Assembly (NCBI GenBank): GCA_001800515.1
Contig: MGVN01000155.1
Span: 5,821 to 39,046 of the forward strand
Length of the DNA: 33,226 nucleotides
Direction of reading: 5' to 3'
DNA from: Elusimicrobia bacterium RIFOXYB2_FULL_49_7
GTDB lineage: Bacteria; Fibrobacterota; OXYB2-FULL-49-7
Part shown: one piece after another, positions 7,783 through 15,752 of the stretch
Layout of the letters: each line of letters starts with the position of its first letter
How positions within the stretch are numbered: position 1 is the first letter of the stretch
Program-made: the position numbers and the translations under genes
The notes under the pieces: model-generated
What the model was told of the DNA's origin: nothing
The model's database searches: none
The model's input: the letters and a program-made list of their open reading frames with translations, nothing else

Positions 7783-9705
7783 TTATTTCAATTCACGCGG
7801 AAGCTTCCGCTCCGCGATTTCCGTCTTCATTTCAGCGACCATTTCATCGAACCGCAGCTTGCGCTGCTCGGCAACTTTCCGCCGTCGTACGGACACGGTC
7901 CCGTCAGCCGCCTCTTTTTCACCAACAACCAACATATAAGGAATACGCGCCACTTCATTGTCTCGAATCTTCTTCTGCAAGGTCTCGGCACGGGTATCGG
8001 TCTCGCAACGAATGCCCTGGGCACGGCAAAGGGTGGTCACCTCTTTCGCATAAGAAAGTGATTTCTCGGAAACCGGAATGACAACCGCTTGTCGGGGTGA
8101 AAGCCAGAGCGGAAAATCGCCGGCAAAGTGTTCGATAACAATACCCAGGAAACGTTCGATGCTGCCCAAAATGGCCCGATGGACCATAACCGGTGTGGTG
8201 GCTTTGCCGTCCTCCGCAATATATTCCAGCTCAAACCGTTTGGGCATGGAAAAATCAACCTGAATGGTTCCGCACTGCCAATTCCGTTTGAGGCAATCCT
8301 TGATATTAAATTCAATCTTGGGCCCATAAAAGGCGCCTTCGCCCGCTTTTATTTTATAAGCCATCTTCTTATCTTCCAAGGTACGCTTGAGCGTATCGGT
8401 CGCCCTGTCCCAATCCTCGGGATGACCGATAAATTTAGCCGGCCGGGTGGCGATAAAAAGCTCGAATTCGCTGAAACCGAAAGTACGGTAGACATCGAGT
8501 ACAAAATCGACCATGGCATCAATTTCGCCCGGAAGCTGACCCGGCGTACAAAAAGAATGGGCATCGTCCTGAGTAAAAGATCGGACTCGAAACAGGCCGT
8601 GAAGCACACCGGAAAGTTCGTGCCGATGGACGAGGCCGAACTCAGCCTGGCGCAGAGGCAGGTCGCGATAGGAACGAAGCTGTGAACGATATATTAAAAG
8701 TCCCCCTGGGCAGTTCATGGGCTTGACTGCGTACTTGGTCTCATCAATTTCCGTAAAATACATGTTTTCCCGGAAATTTTCATAGTGCCCTGAAGTATGC
8801 CAAAGCGCCTCGTTTAGAATGATGGGAGTGCGCACTTCCCCATACCCGCGCGTAAACAGCTCACCCCGCATATAATCCATCATCGCATTATACAGAATCA
8901 TGCCATTCGGATGAAAGAAGGGGAAACCGGGTCCTTCTTCATGGAAAGAAAAGAGATCTAGCTCCTTGCCGATGATGCGATGATCCCGTCGTTTGGCTTC
9001 TTCGAGCAGATGGAGATATTCCTTGAGGTCCTTGTTATCCGGATAGGAAATGGCGTAGAGACGCTGAAGCATGGGATTCTTTTCACTTCCCCGCCAATAA
9101 GCACCGGCCACGGAAAGAATTTTAACGGACTTCACCATGCCCGTATGGGGTAAATGGGGGCCACGGCAAAGGTCCGTGAAATCTTCCTGGGTATAAACCG
9201 AGAGCACATCGGAATCGGGCAGCTCACGGATCAGTTCGACCTTATACTTTTCGCCCTGCCCATCAAAAAGCCGAACCGCCTCTTCTTTTGAAAGTTCCCG
9301 ACGGATGATAGGGGCTTTGCGGGCCACGATTTCCCGCATCTTGGCTTCTATCTTTTCAAAGTCTTCCGGCGAAAAGCGGGTCTGTGTGTCGAAATCATAA
9401 TAGAAGCCGTTATCAATGGACGGGCCGATGGCGATTTTAACATCCGGATAGAGCGCCTTGACCGCCTGGGCCATGATATGAGCGGAGGTGTGCCAAAAAA
9501 CCTCTTTGCCTTCAGGGGAATCGAATTTGACTATTTCAACGGTGTCCCCTTGAGTCAACGGTCGGGTGAGATCACGCAGAATACCGTTGACCTTGGCCGC
9601 CACCGCATGACGGGCCAATCCCTCCGAGATGGCGCGAGCCAGATCAATAGCCGTTGCCCCATCGGGCAATTCGCGTTCCGATTGATCAGGCAATAGGACT
9701 TTCAT
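7783..9705 (-). CDS. thrS: Threonine--tRNA ligase
   Basis: A 640-residue ThrRS of typical bacterial length. Domains in order: N-terminal TGS (about 1-60); the editing domain region with HTSAHIMAQAVKALYPDVKI and a downstream CRGPHLPHTG; the class II catalytic core; the C-terminal anticodon-binding domain. The catalytic zinc ligands are visible as the Cys of MNCPGGLLIYR, the His of DDAHSFC and the His of VMVHRAILGSIERF. The ATG is preceded by AAAGGA. It is the first gene of the thrS-infC-rpmI-rplT operon, 21 nt before infC, with a candidate promoter upstream around 9844-9872. Confidence 0.97.
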   Translation of the reverse strand: MKVLLPDQSERELPDGATAIDLARAISEGLARHAVAAKVNGILRDLTRPLTQGDTVEIVKFDSPEGKEVFWHTSAHIMAQAVKALYPDVKIAIGPSIDNGFYYDFDTQTRFSPEDFEKIEAKMREIVARKAPIIRRELSKEEAVRLFDGQGEKYKVELIRELPDSDVLSVYTQEDFTDLCRGPHLPHTGMVKSVKILSVAGAYWRGSEKNPMLQRLYAISYPDNKDLKEYLHLLEEAKRRDHRIIGKELDLFSFHEEGPGFPFFHPNGMILYNAMMDYMRGELFTRGYGEVRTPIILNEALWHTSGHYENFRENMYFTEIDETKYAVKPMNCPGGLLIYRSQLRSYRDLPLRQAEFGLVHRHELSGVLHGLFRVRSFTQDDAHSFCTPGQLPGEIDAMVDFVLDVYRTFGFSEFELFIATRPAKFIGHPEDWDRATDTLKRTLEDKKMAYKIKAGEGAFYGPKIEFNIKDCLKRNWQCGTIQVDFSMPKRFELEYIAEDGKATTPVMVHRAILGSIERFLGIVIEHFAGDFPLWLSPRQAVVIPVSEKSLSYAKEVTTLCRAQGIRCETDTRAETLQKKIRDNEVARIPYMLVVGEKEAADGTVSVRRRKVAEQRKLRFDEMVAEMKTEIAERKLPRELK

Positions 9706-9843
9706 GAGATAATTCCTTTATATAAAATATGTTCCGACAACCGGAGACGAGGAAAAATCATGAGGGATTAACAGACAAAAGAGAGGAACATTCAGAATTC
9801 TCGACCGACATTCAACAGGCTTGTTATCATATAGTATCTATAA

Positions 9844-9872
9844 AATTAACCTTTTCACCGAGCGGGTGTCAA
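9844..9872 (-). promoter_or_regulatory. Candidate sigma-70 promoter for thrS operon
   Basis: A perfect -35 TTGACA (9867-9872) is followed after 17 nt by TTAATT (9844-9849), within an AT-rich stretch (TTAATTTTATAG) that offers several -10 registers. It lies between the end of the GntR-type gene and thrS and gives a leader of about 130 nt. The -35 is convincing; the -10 is weak. No T-box or other leader element was recognised. Confidence 0.45.
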
Positions 9873-9911
9873 GAATCAATGCGCGGTGCGCGGAAAAACC
9901 GGGCGTTTTTT

Positions 9912-10964
9912 TTAGGGCGTTTGTAAAAACATGGGCAAATACTGTATTTTAGGGTATTCTTTTCCCTTCTTAAGCAATGTATTAACGGCCGTCCGTCCCA
10001 TCAATTTACCGTCCCACTGGCAGCTTAAAACAGGCTTTTCGTTAATATATTCAGGAGAATTAAAGCATTCAAACACAACAACGTCAAAATCTTTTGTTTC
10101 CTGTTTTGGCCTTCTTTCAAGGACGGCCTTTACATAATTAAACAGAATGCTTGACGAAACAATCAATCCGGTACAATCCTTATACTTCCCCAGAAATAAA
10201 TCTATCTCTTTTTCCGCCTTCTCCTTTTCCATGGAGACGGCCCGATGAACAACACCCGTCAATCTTATTTTTTCCGCCTCTTTTTTAATTCCCTCCCACC
10301 GTATCTTGCCCATGGGCTCAATTCTTTTTCTCCGAGTACTGTAATGATTAAGATACAATATCTTCTTATGGCCCAAAATAAACAGCTTCCTTAAAGCCAG
10401 TTCACCCCCTTGAATATTATTGCCGACGATCATTCTTCCCTTACAATTAAAATCAAGCATATCCACGTGAACAACAGGCATGGGCAGACATTCAATCTCC
10501 CGTCTGAAGATATCGTTATCCAGTTCAATCGTGATAAGCCCGTTCAGTTCAAGCGAATTGATTTCCTTTATGACTTCAAATATCGTTTTGTTGTTGCATC
10601 CAATCAGGAAATAGGGAAGAGCATTCTGTTGCAATTCACTCGTTGCACCGATACATATTTCGGCAAAATAGGGCAAAGACATCCCCCCGATGAAGTCAAC
10701 CAAAGATAAAAAGCCGATTCTGTCAACCCGTTTTGAACTATTATAAACAGGTATCTCATTTAACTGTCTGACAAATGTTCCTTTTGATTGCACCCCTTGT
10801 ACCAATCCTTCTTTTTTCAATAAATTCAACGCATGCTGAATTGTACATTTTCCGGCACAAAACAATCTCATGAGTTCCACAACATAGGGAAGTCTTGAAT
10901 TGGCAGCATACTTACCGCTAAGAATATCGCTCTTTACTTGTCTGTAAACATCAATATATCGCAT
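9912..10964 (-). CDS. GntR-type regulator with LacI/periplasmic-binding effector domain
   Basis: A 350-residue regulator. The N-terminal GntR winged helix (about 1-68: VYRQVKSDILSGKYAANSRL, then CTIQHALNLLKKEGLVQGVQ and SKGTFVRQL) is joined to a LacI/ribose-binding-type ligand domain (IGFLSLVDFIGG, NGLITIELDND, GHKKILYLNHYS). This is the AraR-like layout, in which a sugar usually acts as inducer. I chose the ATG at 10962-10964; a TTG ten codons upstream is possible, but neither has a strong Shine-Dalgarno. It is divergent from the secreted esterase-like gene at 11066, its likely target. Both genes look more AT-rich than their neighbours, suggesting acquisition. The effector is unknown. Confidence 0.85.
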   Translation of the reverse strand: MRYIDVYRQVKSDILSGKYAANSRLPYVVELMRLFCAGKCTIQHALNLLKKEGLVQGVQSKGTFVRQLNEIPVYNSSKRVDRIGFLSLVDFIGGMSLPYFAEICIGATSELQQNALPYFLIGCNNKTIFEVIKEINSLELNGLITIELDNDIFRREIECLPMPVVHVDMLDFNCKGRMIVGNNIQGGELALRKLFILGHKKILYLNHYSTRRKRIEPMGKIRWEGIKKEAEKIRLTGVVHRAVSMEKEKAEKEIDLFLGKYKDCTGLIVSSSILFNYVKAVLERRPKQETKDFDVVVFECFNSPEYINEKPVLSCQWDGKLMGRTAVNTLLKKGKEYPKIQYLPMFLQTP

Positions 10965-11065
10965 ATTATTAGTTATTATATAGTTATTATCCAATTGCCT
11001 ATGGTAAAATAATAAAAAATGACGTATACTTAAAGCATATAAACAACGTTACAAAGGACGCTATC

Positions 11066-12283
11066 ATGCTGAAGCAAACGATCATAATAATTATCTTAAT
11101 CTCCGGAATAAACTGTTTTTCCGCATTATCCACTCATAGCTTTACCAATAAACCTAACCGTGGAAGCCATCCTTCCACGATATTCTATTCGGGCAATAAG
11201 GTCATCATCGATCTGTCCGCCATCAATGGGGCAACCGCCCAAAGGGCCATTTTCAATCCTAATCGCCGTTATGGCAACAGCGGTAGTAATCATTATTACG
11301 ACTACTATAATGATTACTGTGAAAACACCTATGCGCGAGAAACGATGACCCTCACGAGTACTTCCAGTGACACACTTCCCCTTTTAGCGCCGCGTTATAC
11401 CTCGTTTGATGCAACCGCGGCCGTACAAAGCGCGCTGGCAAGTGGTACGCTTTGTACGCTTCATGTTGCAACCGCGGCAGGCCTGGGCGCAAATAACGAA
11501 ATGCTGGAATTAAGCGTGATGGTCAATATGGTTGCGGATTCAACGATTGAACAGGTCTCCCATGCCAATGCCCGCTTTAAAGACGGTGATGCCATGATTA
11601 CTTTTACCGAAGTCGAACCCCTTGTTTCCGACGCTTCCATCAGCTGCAATGAATTTGCCGCCCTTTACCAGACTCGTTTTACCGGTAAAGCCGGAAATGA
11701 CTGGAGCGGTGATATCGCAAAAAATCGTTATCGAATTTATCGTTCAACGTCACCTTTGACCACGGAAGAAGCCGTCAAGAACGCGGAACTGGTGGATGAA
11801 ATCAAGCCCCTTTCCATCTGGAACTGGAAAATATTCGGCATGAACAACTGTTCCGAGACCGGTACCAGTTACTTAAGACCGTATCCGATAGATGACTTGA
11901 CTTCGGGCGAGCCCGACATGGGCATCTACGTGCACCATTATAATGGCAGCGGTTCGGAGATCGCTTATTATTTTGTCAGTTATACGGTGGACGGGGCAGA
12001 AGACTTCTCATCCCTCATCCAAGGTGCGAACGCTTCCAATGCTGTGACCGAAACAGCGGGTCATGGCTGGATTGTCAAACGAAGTGAAACACATTATTCC
12101 GGCGATCTTGCATTATACGATTATGTTAAATGGGAATGCCCTCCGGCACATCCCTTTCCAAGTGAACCCTACAATTACCGTGTTAGAACACCTGGTAGTA
12201 TGGCAAACAGCCCGATGTGTATGGTTGCATTGCATGGGAGGCAATTTAGGAGACGGTTATGGTCAATGGTGGCGACAGAATGA
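11066..12283 (+). CDS. Secreted alpha/beta-hydrolase (esterase-like), 5' part of frameshifted gene
   Basis: Begins MLKQTIIIIILISGINCFSA, a typical Sec signal peptide, with AAAGGA 8 nt before the ATG. It continues through a presumably beta-sandwich/FN3-like region (NRYRIYRSTSPLTTEEAVK, YFVSYTVDGAEDF). The in-frame sequence is sensible up to SPMCMVALHG near 12237, which is the start of an alpha/beta-hydrolase core with its oxyanion-hole strand. It then reads a basic nonsense tail (RQFRRRLWSMVATE) and stops. The same protein resumes in the next frame. A single extra G in the GGG at 12236-12238 explains the break. The reconstructed protein would be about 860 residues. It could be a real pseudogene or an assembly error. 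Confidence 0.8.
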   Translation: MLKQTIIIIILISGINCFSALSTHSFTNKPNRGSHPSTIFYSGNKVIIDLSAINGATAQRAIFNPNRRYGNSGSNHYYDYYNDYCENTYARETMTLTSTSSDTLPLLAPRYTSFDATAAVQSALASGTLCTLHVATAAGLGANNEMLELSVMVNMVADSTIEQVSHANARFKDGDAMITFTEVEPLVSDASISCNEFAALYQTRFTGKAGNDWSGDIAKNRYRIYRSTSPLTTEEAVKNAELVDEIKPLSIWNWKIFGMNNCSETGTSYLRPYPIDDLTSGEPDMGIYVHHYNGSGSEIAYYFVSYTVDGAEDFSSLIQGANASNAVTETAGHGWIVKRSETHYSGDLALYDYVKWECPPAHPFPSEPYNYRVRTPGSMANSPMCMVALHGRQFRRRLWSMVATE

Positions 12284-13646
12284 AGGCGGTATCATCTTTT
12301 CCACCAACCAGTTTCCATACGATTGGTGGACCGCTTTCAGCGAGAACATGGGTACCCTAAAATCATATCAAAGAGGTACCGCCCAACCCTTTACGCAGGT
12401 AAGGATTCTACGCTTTTTATACGATTTAGTGATCCCGACCTTTCGTGTTGACACCAACCGGATTCTGCTTGGCGGCTTTTCGATGGGCGGTTCCGGCACA
12501 TCCATGTGGGGCATCCGCAGTGGTCATATCTTTTCCCACACCATTGCCTGGGTTGGCGTGCATAGCCCGAAAGAAAGCCCTTATGGCGCTTCCTTTATCG
12601 ACGTATTTGGAGATAGTACCTGGCACGTACTCTATTCTAATGAAGCGTTGGGAGAATTCGGTTATCACGTTGTATCCGCAGAGGATTCCATCCGCGTGTG
12701 GGATTACTGGAGCAATATGGATTTCTTGGCCGAAAATCCAACCCAGGAAACCCCCTGGATGACTTATAGCAACGGAAGTAATGACAATTCCATCGGTTGG
12801 CCTCAGGCGTGGAAATACACACAAGCCATGATTCAGACAAAACGGTCCTTTAATTTCACCTGGGGCACAAGCGGACACTCACAGACCGCTTGGCTGATAG
12901 ACGGCAACACAACTAATTCCGGCTTGGATTTCAGGAAAAACCAGTCTTTGCCCGCATTTACAAACTGCTCTATTGACGGTGATCTTGGTAGCAATTATTC
13001 AAACAGCTCCCTTGCCGGCACCCTGAACCGTTATTTTAAATGGGATGTATCAACCGTTGTTGATGAATCAGAGCAGTGGAATATGACGATATGGCTTATT
13101 GATGTCGCTGCATACGAAAGCTGCACCGTGAATATAACACCCCGACGGCTCCAGAATCTTGAACATGGCCCAAACTCGACCTATCATTGGGAACTGACCG
13201 ATCAAGAAGGTTATACACTTTTAAACGGTAATGCTATTACCGATTCAAACGGTCTTTTTACAATCCTGACGGTACCCATCTCAAAAACAAAAAGAACGTT
13301 AAAGGTCAGTTGTATAAGCTGTACGTCAACATCAACCCGCATTATCAAAAAGTCCTATCAGGATGAATTCATAGTCGAAACTTATCCGAATCCGTTTAAT
13401 CCGGTCATTCACATTAAAATCCGGAATTCAAACCTTCAAACACAACAAGCGCAATTCAACATTTACGATATTGCGGGTAAATGCGTTCTTGCAGGGACAT
13501 CCGGCCATGGCAAGACCGTATCCTTGCAAAATGGAATAAACGCTGATTTCCGTTGGGATGCATCAAACCAACCCTCCGGAGTATATATTCTTAAAATCTT
13601 CAGGGGGGATAAAAGCACCTCAAAGAAAATTCTGCTCCTAAGATAA
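12234..13646 (+). CDS. Secreted alpha/beta-hydrolase (esterase-like), 3' part with C-terminal sorting domain
   Basis: This frame continues the broken gene from NLGDGYGQWWRQNEGG. It holds the nucleophile elbow GGFSMGGSGT (G-x-S-x-G with the catalytic Ser), typical of secreted esterases and depolymerases. The C-terminal 90 or so residues are a type IX/FlgD-like sorting domain: YPNPFNPVIHIKI, then YDIAGKCV, FRWDASNQPSGVYILKIF and KKILLLR. The ATG at 12234 is only the first codon of the open frame near the junction. It has no ribosome site of its own, so I consider this the 3' half of the gene starting at 11066. The substrate cannot be told; a carbohydrate ester is plausible given the AraR-like neighbour. 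Confidence 0.8.
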   Translation: MGGNLGDGYGQWWRQNEGGIIFSTNQFPYDWWTAFSENMGTLKSYQRGTAQPFTQVRILRFLYDLVIPTFRVDTNRILLGGFSMGGSGTSMWGIRSGHIFSHTIAWVGVHSPKESPYGASFIDVFGDSTWHVLYSNEALGEFGYHVVSAEDSIRVWDYWSNMDFLAENPTQETPWMTYSNGSNDNSIGWPQAWKYTQAMIQTKRSFNFTWGTSGHSQTAWLIDGNTTNSGLDFRKNQSLPAFTNCSIDGDLGSNYSNSSLAGTLNRYFKWDVSTVVDESEQWNMTIWLIDVAAYESCTVNITPRRLQNLEHGPNSTYHWELTDQEGYTLLNGNAITDSNGLFTILTVPISKTKRTLKVSCISCTSTSTRIIKKSYQDEFIVETYPNPFNPVIHIKIRNSNLQTQQAQFNIYDIAGKCVLAGTSGHGKTVSLQNGINADFRWDASNQPSGVYILKIFRGDKSTSKKILLLR

Positions 13647-13678
13647 AAAAAAGCGGTTCTGCCGGAAGACAGAACCGC
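13645..13678 (-). terminator. Intrinsic terminator of the RRM protein gene
   Basis: Perfect 9-bp stem GCGGTTCTG/CAGAACCGC (13653-13661 with 13670-13678), 8-nt loop, followed on the minus strand by eight T (13645-13652). On the plus strand the same hairpin lies just after the esterase stop, but without a U-tract. It is therefore mainly a terminator for the minus-strand gene between convergent neighbours. Confidence 0.85.
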
Positions 13679-13717
13679 CTGATTCGAAATATTAATTTCT
13701 ATTTTAAATCGACAAGA

Positions 13718-14008
13718 TTAGAAACGACCGCGTCCGCCGCCGCCGCGATTTCCGCCTTCGGTCTTGGGACGAGCTTCGTTTACCGTGATGGCGCGACCTT
13801 CGACCTGCTTGCCGTTCATCGCGCTGATGGCTGCTGTGGCTTCCGCATCGCTGCCCATTTCCACAAAGCCGAACCCTTTGGACCGGCCGGTATCGCGATC
13901 CATGATAACCTTGGCGGATTGAACCGTACCAAAGGCTTTGAACATATCCTCAAGATCGGCATCACCGATCGAATAAGGAAAGTTACCGACATACAACTTC
14001 TGACCCAT
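13718..14008 (-). CDS. RRM-domain RNA-binding protein, glycine-rich tail
   Basis: A 96-residue single-RRM protein. RNP2 is KLYVGNFPYS and RNP1 is KGFGFVEM, both with the aromatic residues that stack on RNA. The tail is short and Gly/Arg-rich (GGNRGGGGRGRF). This is the small bacterial Rbp type also found in cyanobacteria, Bacteroidota and Fibrobacterota, often cold-linked. An upstream ATG at 14029 exists, but an AGGAG lies 7 nt before the ATG at 14006-14008, which gives the usual MGQKLYVGN start. A -10 TATAAT and a leader of about 70 nt lie upstream, and a strong terminator follows. Its RNA targets are unknown. Confidence 0.92.
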   Translation of the reverse strand: MGQKLYVGNFPYSIGDADLEDMFKAFGTVQSAKVIMDRDTGRSKGFGFVEMGSDAEATAAISAMNGKQVEGRAITVNEARPKTEGGNRGGGGRGRF

Positions 14009-14087
14009 TTGAGACTCCTGATTAGACATTTTGAGATATCAAAACCGTCAAGAACTTTTCCTGAAACTGTCGATACCTTCAACACAT

Positions 14088-14093
14088 ATTATA
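14088..14093 (-). promoter_or_regulatory. -10 element (TATAAT) for RRM gene
   Basis: Perfect TATAAT on the minus strand, about 80 nt before the preferred start codon and within an AT-rich stretch. The -35 region (around AGCTTT) is poor. The predicted transcript starts near 14081 and has an untranslated leader of about 70 nt. Confidence 0.5.
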
Positions 14094-14161
14094 ATAAATG
14101 ACAGATATAAAAAGCTGCTTTTTTATTTTTTTCTATTTCATCCTGGCTGGTAGACTCTTTT

Positions 14162-14188
14162 CCGGCTATGCCGGGTCAGCTTTCCGGC
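14162..14188. repeat. Alternative GC-rich hairpins
   Basis: The central GCCGG (14170-14174) can pair either with CCGGC at 14162-14166 (3-nt loop) or with CCGGC at 14184-14188 (9-nt loop), so two mutually exclusive hairpins are possible. The element sits between the terminator of the CBM9-like gene and the RRM promoter. I do not recognise a known riboswitch or REP family in it. Confidence 0.4.
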
Positions 14189-14190
14189 AC

Positions 14191-14218
14191 AAAAAAAGGC
14201 GTCCAGAACCGGGCGCCT
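14191..14218 (-). terminator. Intrinsic terminator of the CBM9-like gene
   Basis: The minus strand reads AGGCG-(12 nt)-CGCCT followed by TTTTTT (plus 14191-14197), starting 32 nt after the stop of the gene at 14251. The stem is short but GC-rich, and extra G-C pairs are possible inside the loop. Confidence 0.7.
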
Positions 14219-14250
14219 AAAATCGTTGCGGAGTGCATTAATCCGAACCG

Positions 14251-15588
14251 CTAACGGATAACCATAATACGCTGCGTTGTTGTTTCCTGACGGGTCTGGA
14301 GCCTTAAGAGATACAAGCCGGGCGCCAGACGAACCCCATGATCGTCGAGACCGTTCCAGTCAAACGCATTGTCTCCCGCACTCGCCGGAAAGCGGCGAAA
14401 AGAACGACGCATAACGCCTCTGGAATCATAGAGAGAGAGTGTGACGGGAGCCGCCTGAGGCACGAAAAAAAGAATCCGACCGGCTGTACCCACGGGATTT
14501 GGAAAAAGCCGGACATTGAGCCTGCTCTCGAAAGAAGCTTGAGATGAACCCGTGGCAATATCCGTATACTCCTCCAGAAACGTCTCATAATCTGCTCGGG
14601 TCTTTCCGCAATAAATTTTCCGTTCTTCCGGGATATCAAGGAGTAGAGAACTGCTTCCGGAAGTACCGCGAGGCGCGGTCAGCATAAATACCGGAGAAAA
14701 AAGAAAACGGCCCGTATCGTCAGATGCCGTATAGCCCCCCCACCATCTCGGATAGCGATATAAGGTGGAAGTAATAATGGTATTATCCTCCGGCGGCTTC
14801 TCCACCTTGTCATCATCGCTGAAAGAAAGCCCCATTTTAAACTTTCGGCCATCCAAAATGGTAACAGGAGATACCCTGCTGGTTCCGAGAAGTGTGGAAA
14901 GCGGGATACTGATTTCCATACACCAAGCGCCCGGAAATTTCGCTACCACCTCCGGATGGTTGGAAGGGGTTGCGCAACAAACAATGCCGCCCAATCGCAA
15001 GGATCCTTCGGGCTCTGTGAGCACCCATCCGGTTTCCTGCAACTCTCCCGGAAAACGAATTCCATCTAAAACACCAATCAGGCCGGTCGTTTCCGTAAAA
15101 CGCCGGAAAAGCCGCAAAGTATGCCCTGTGATATCCGCATCAGAACCCAATATTTCGTTTAAATTCAACCCATAAAGAAGAGTCAACTCCACGGCATCGT
15201 TATAGAACCAGGGTTCGCTTCCGGAACCTTCATGATGAACATCATCAAAGAATTCGCAGGCAATATAAACCTTGTCGGAATCATAAACCACGTTCCAACG
15301 TGCAAGAATATCGGAAAGTCCGCGGTTATTAAAATCACTTTGAGGGTTCCACATCCGCTCACCGCTGGTATAGAGAGGTAAGGCACTTTGCCATTCCGTT
15401 TCATCGATAATTCCATCTACCACAATCCTGCCGCGCGGAATCCGATAAACCGGCCATTGCAAACTACCGGAAGCCCATTCCTGAAATTCTCTAATCTGTT
15501 CTTCTGTAATTGTCGAATCCAATGTACCGGACATAGCAGTTCCGACAAAAAAAGAGAATAGAAATAAAAAAACAATGTTTTTTAACAT
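14251..15588 (-). CDS. Secreted CBM9/DOMON-like protein with C-terminal sorting domain
   Basis: A 445-residue exported protein with signal peptide MLKNIVFLFLFSFFVGTAMS. Residues about 45-290 resemble carbohydrate-binding module family 9-like domains: RIVVDGIIDETEWQSA, then WNVVYDSDKVYIACEFFDD and YNDAVELTLLYG. The last 85 or so residues form a FlgD-like/type IX-like sorting domain (RLFPNPVG, SLYDSRGVMRR, FDWNGLDDHG, APGLYLLRL, QRIMVIR). The ATG at 15588 follows GAGGTG; a TTG four codons upstream is the only longer alternative. It is preceded by a near-perfect sigma-54 promoter and lies right after the sigma-54 activator operon. It is therefore the likely output of that system. The ligand is unknown. 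Confidence 0.85.
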   Translation of the reverse strand: MLKNIVFLFLFSFFVGTAMSGTLDSTITEEQIREFQEWASGSLQWPVYRIPRGRIVVDGIIDETEWQSALPLYTSGERMWNPQSDFNNRGLSDILARWNVVYDSDKVYIACEFFDDVHHEGSGSEPWFYNDAVELTLLYGLNLNEILGSDADITGHTLRLFRRFTETTGLIGVLDGIRFPGELQETGWVLTEPEGSLRLGGIVCCATPSNHPEVVAKFPGAWCMEISIPLSTLLGTSRVSPVTILDGRKFKMGLSFSDDDKVEKPPEDNTIITSTLYRYPRWWGGYTASDDTGRFLFSPVFMLTAPRGTSGSSSLLLDIPEERKIYCGKTRADYETFLEEYTDIATGSSQASFESRLNVRLFPNPVGTAGRILFFVPQAAPVTLSLYDSRGVMRRSFRRFPASAGDNAFDWNGLDDHGVRLAPGLYLLRLQTRQETTTQRIMVIR

Positions 15589-15609
15589 TTTACACCTCAA
15601 TAATCATAT

Positions 15610-15625
15610 TGCACAATTCGTGCCA
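15610..15625 (-). promoter_or_regulatory. Sigma-54 (-24/-12) promoter
   Basis: The minus strand reads TGGCACG-AATT-GTGCA. The consensus is TGGCACG-N4-TTGCW, so 11 of the 12 specified positions match, with the invariant GG (-25/-24) and GC (-13/-12) correctly spaced. The predicted start is about 15598-15599, only about 10 nt before the ATG of the CBM9-like gene, so the message would begin at its Shine-Dalgarno. Confidence 0.78.
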
Positions 15626-15693
15626 CACTTTAAATCTTATAACACATTGTCTTTCGTATAGTTGCGTTCACATTACCCATATTACCTCATCAA

Positions 15694-15716
15694 AACTGGC
15701 GATCTTTTCCCCAGTT
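15694..15716. promoter_or_regulatory. Inverted repeat AACTGG-N11-CCAGTT, possible activator site
   Basis: Exact 6-bp inverted repeat with an 11-nt spacer, about 95-117 bp upstream of the predicted sigma-54 start. That is the usual distance for an enhancer-binding-protein site with a Fis-type HTH. It also lies 37-60 nt after the stop of the upstream lipoprotein gene and is followed on the minus strand by TTTTG, so a weak terminator is the alternative reading. Confidence 0.4.
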
Positions 15717-15752
15717 ATTATTATCATCTGTACATTAATACCCCTATCCTGT

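Noticed and set aside
11000..11065. Small palindromes (GTATAC, AACGTT) as operators of the GntR-type regulator
   Set aside because: 6-bp palindromes are expected by chance in AT-rich DNA; no convincing longer dyad.
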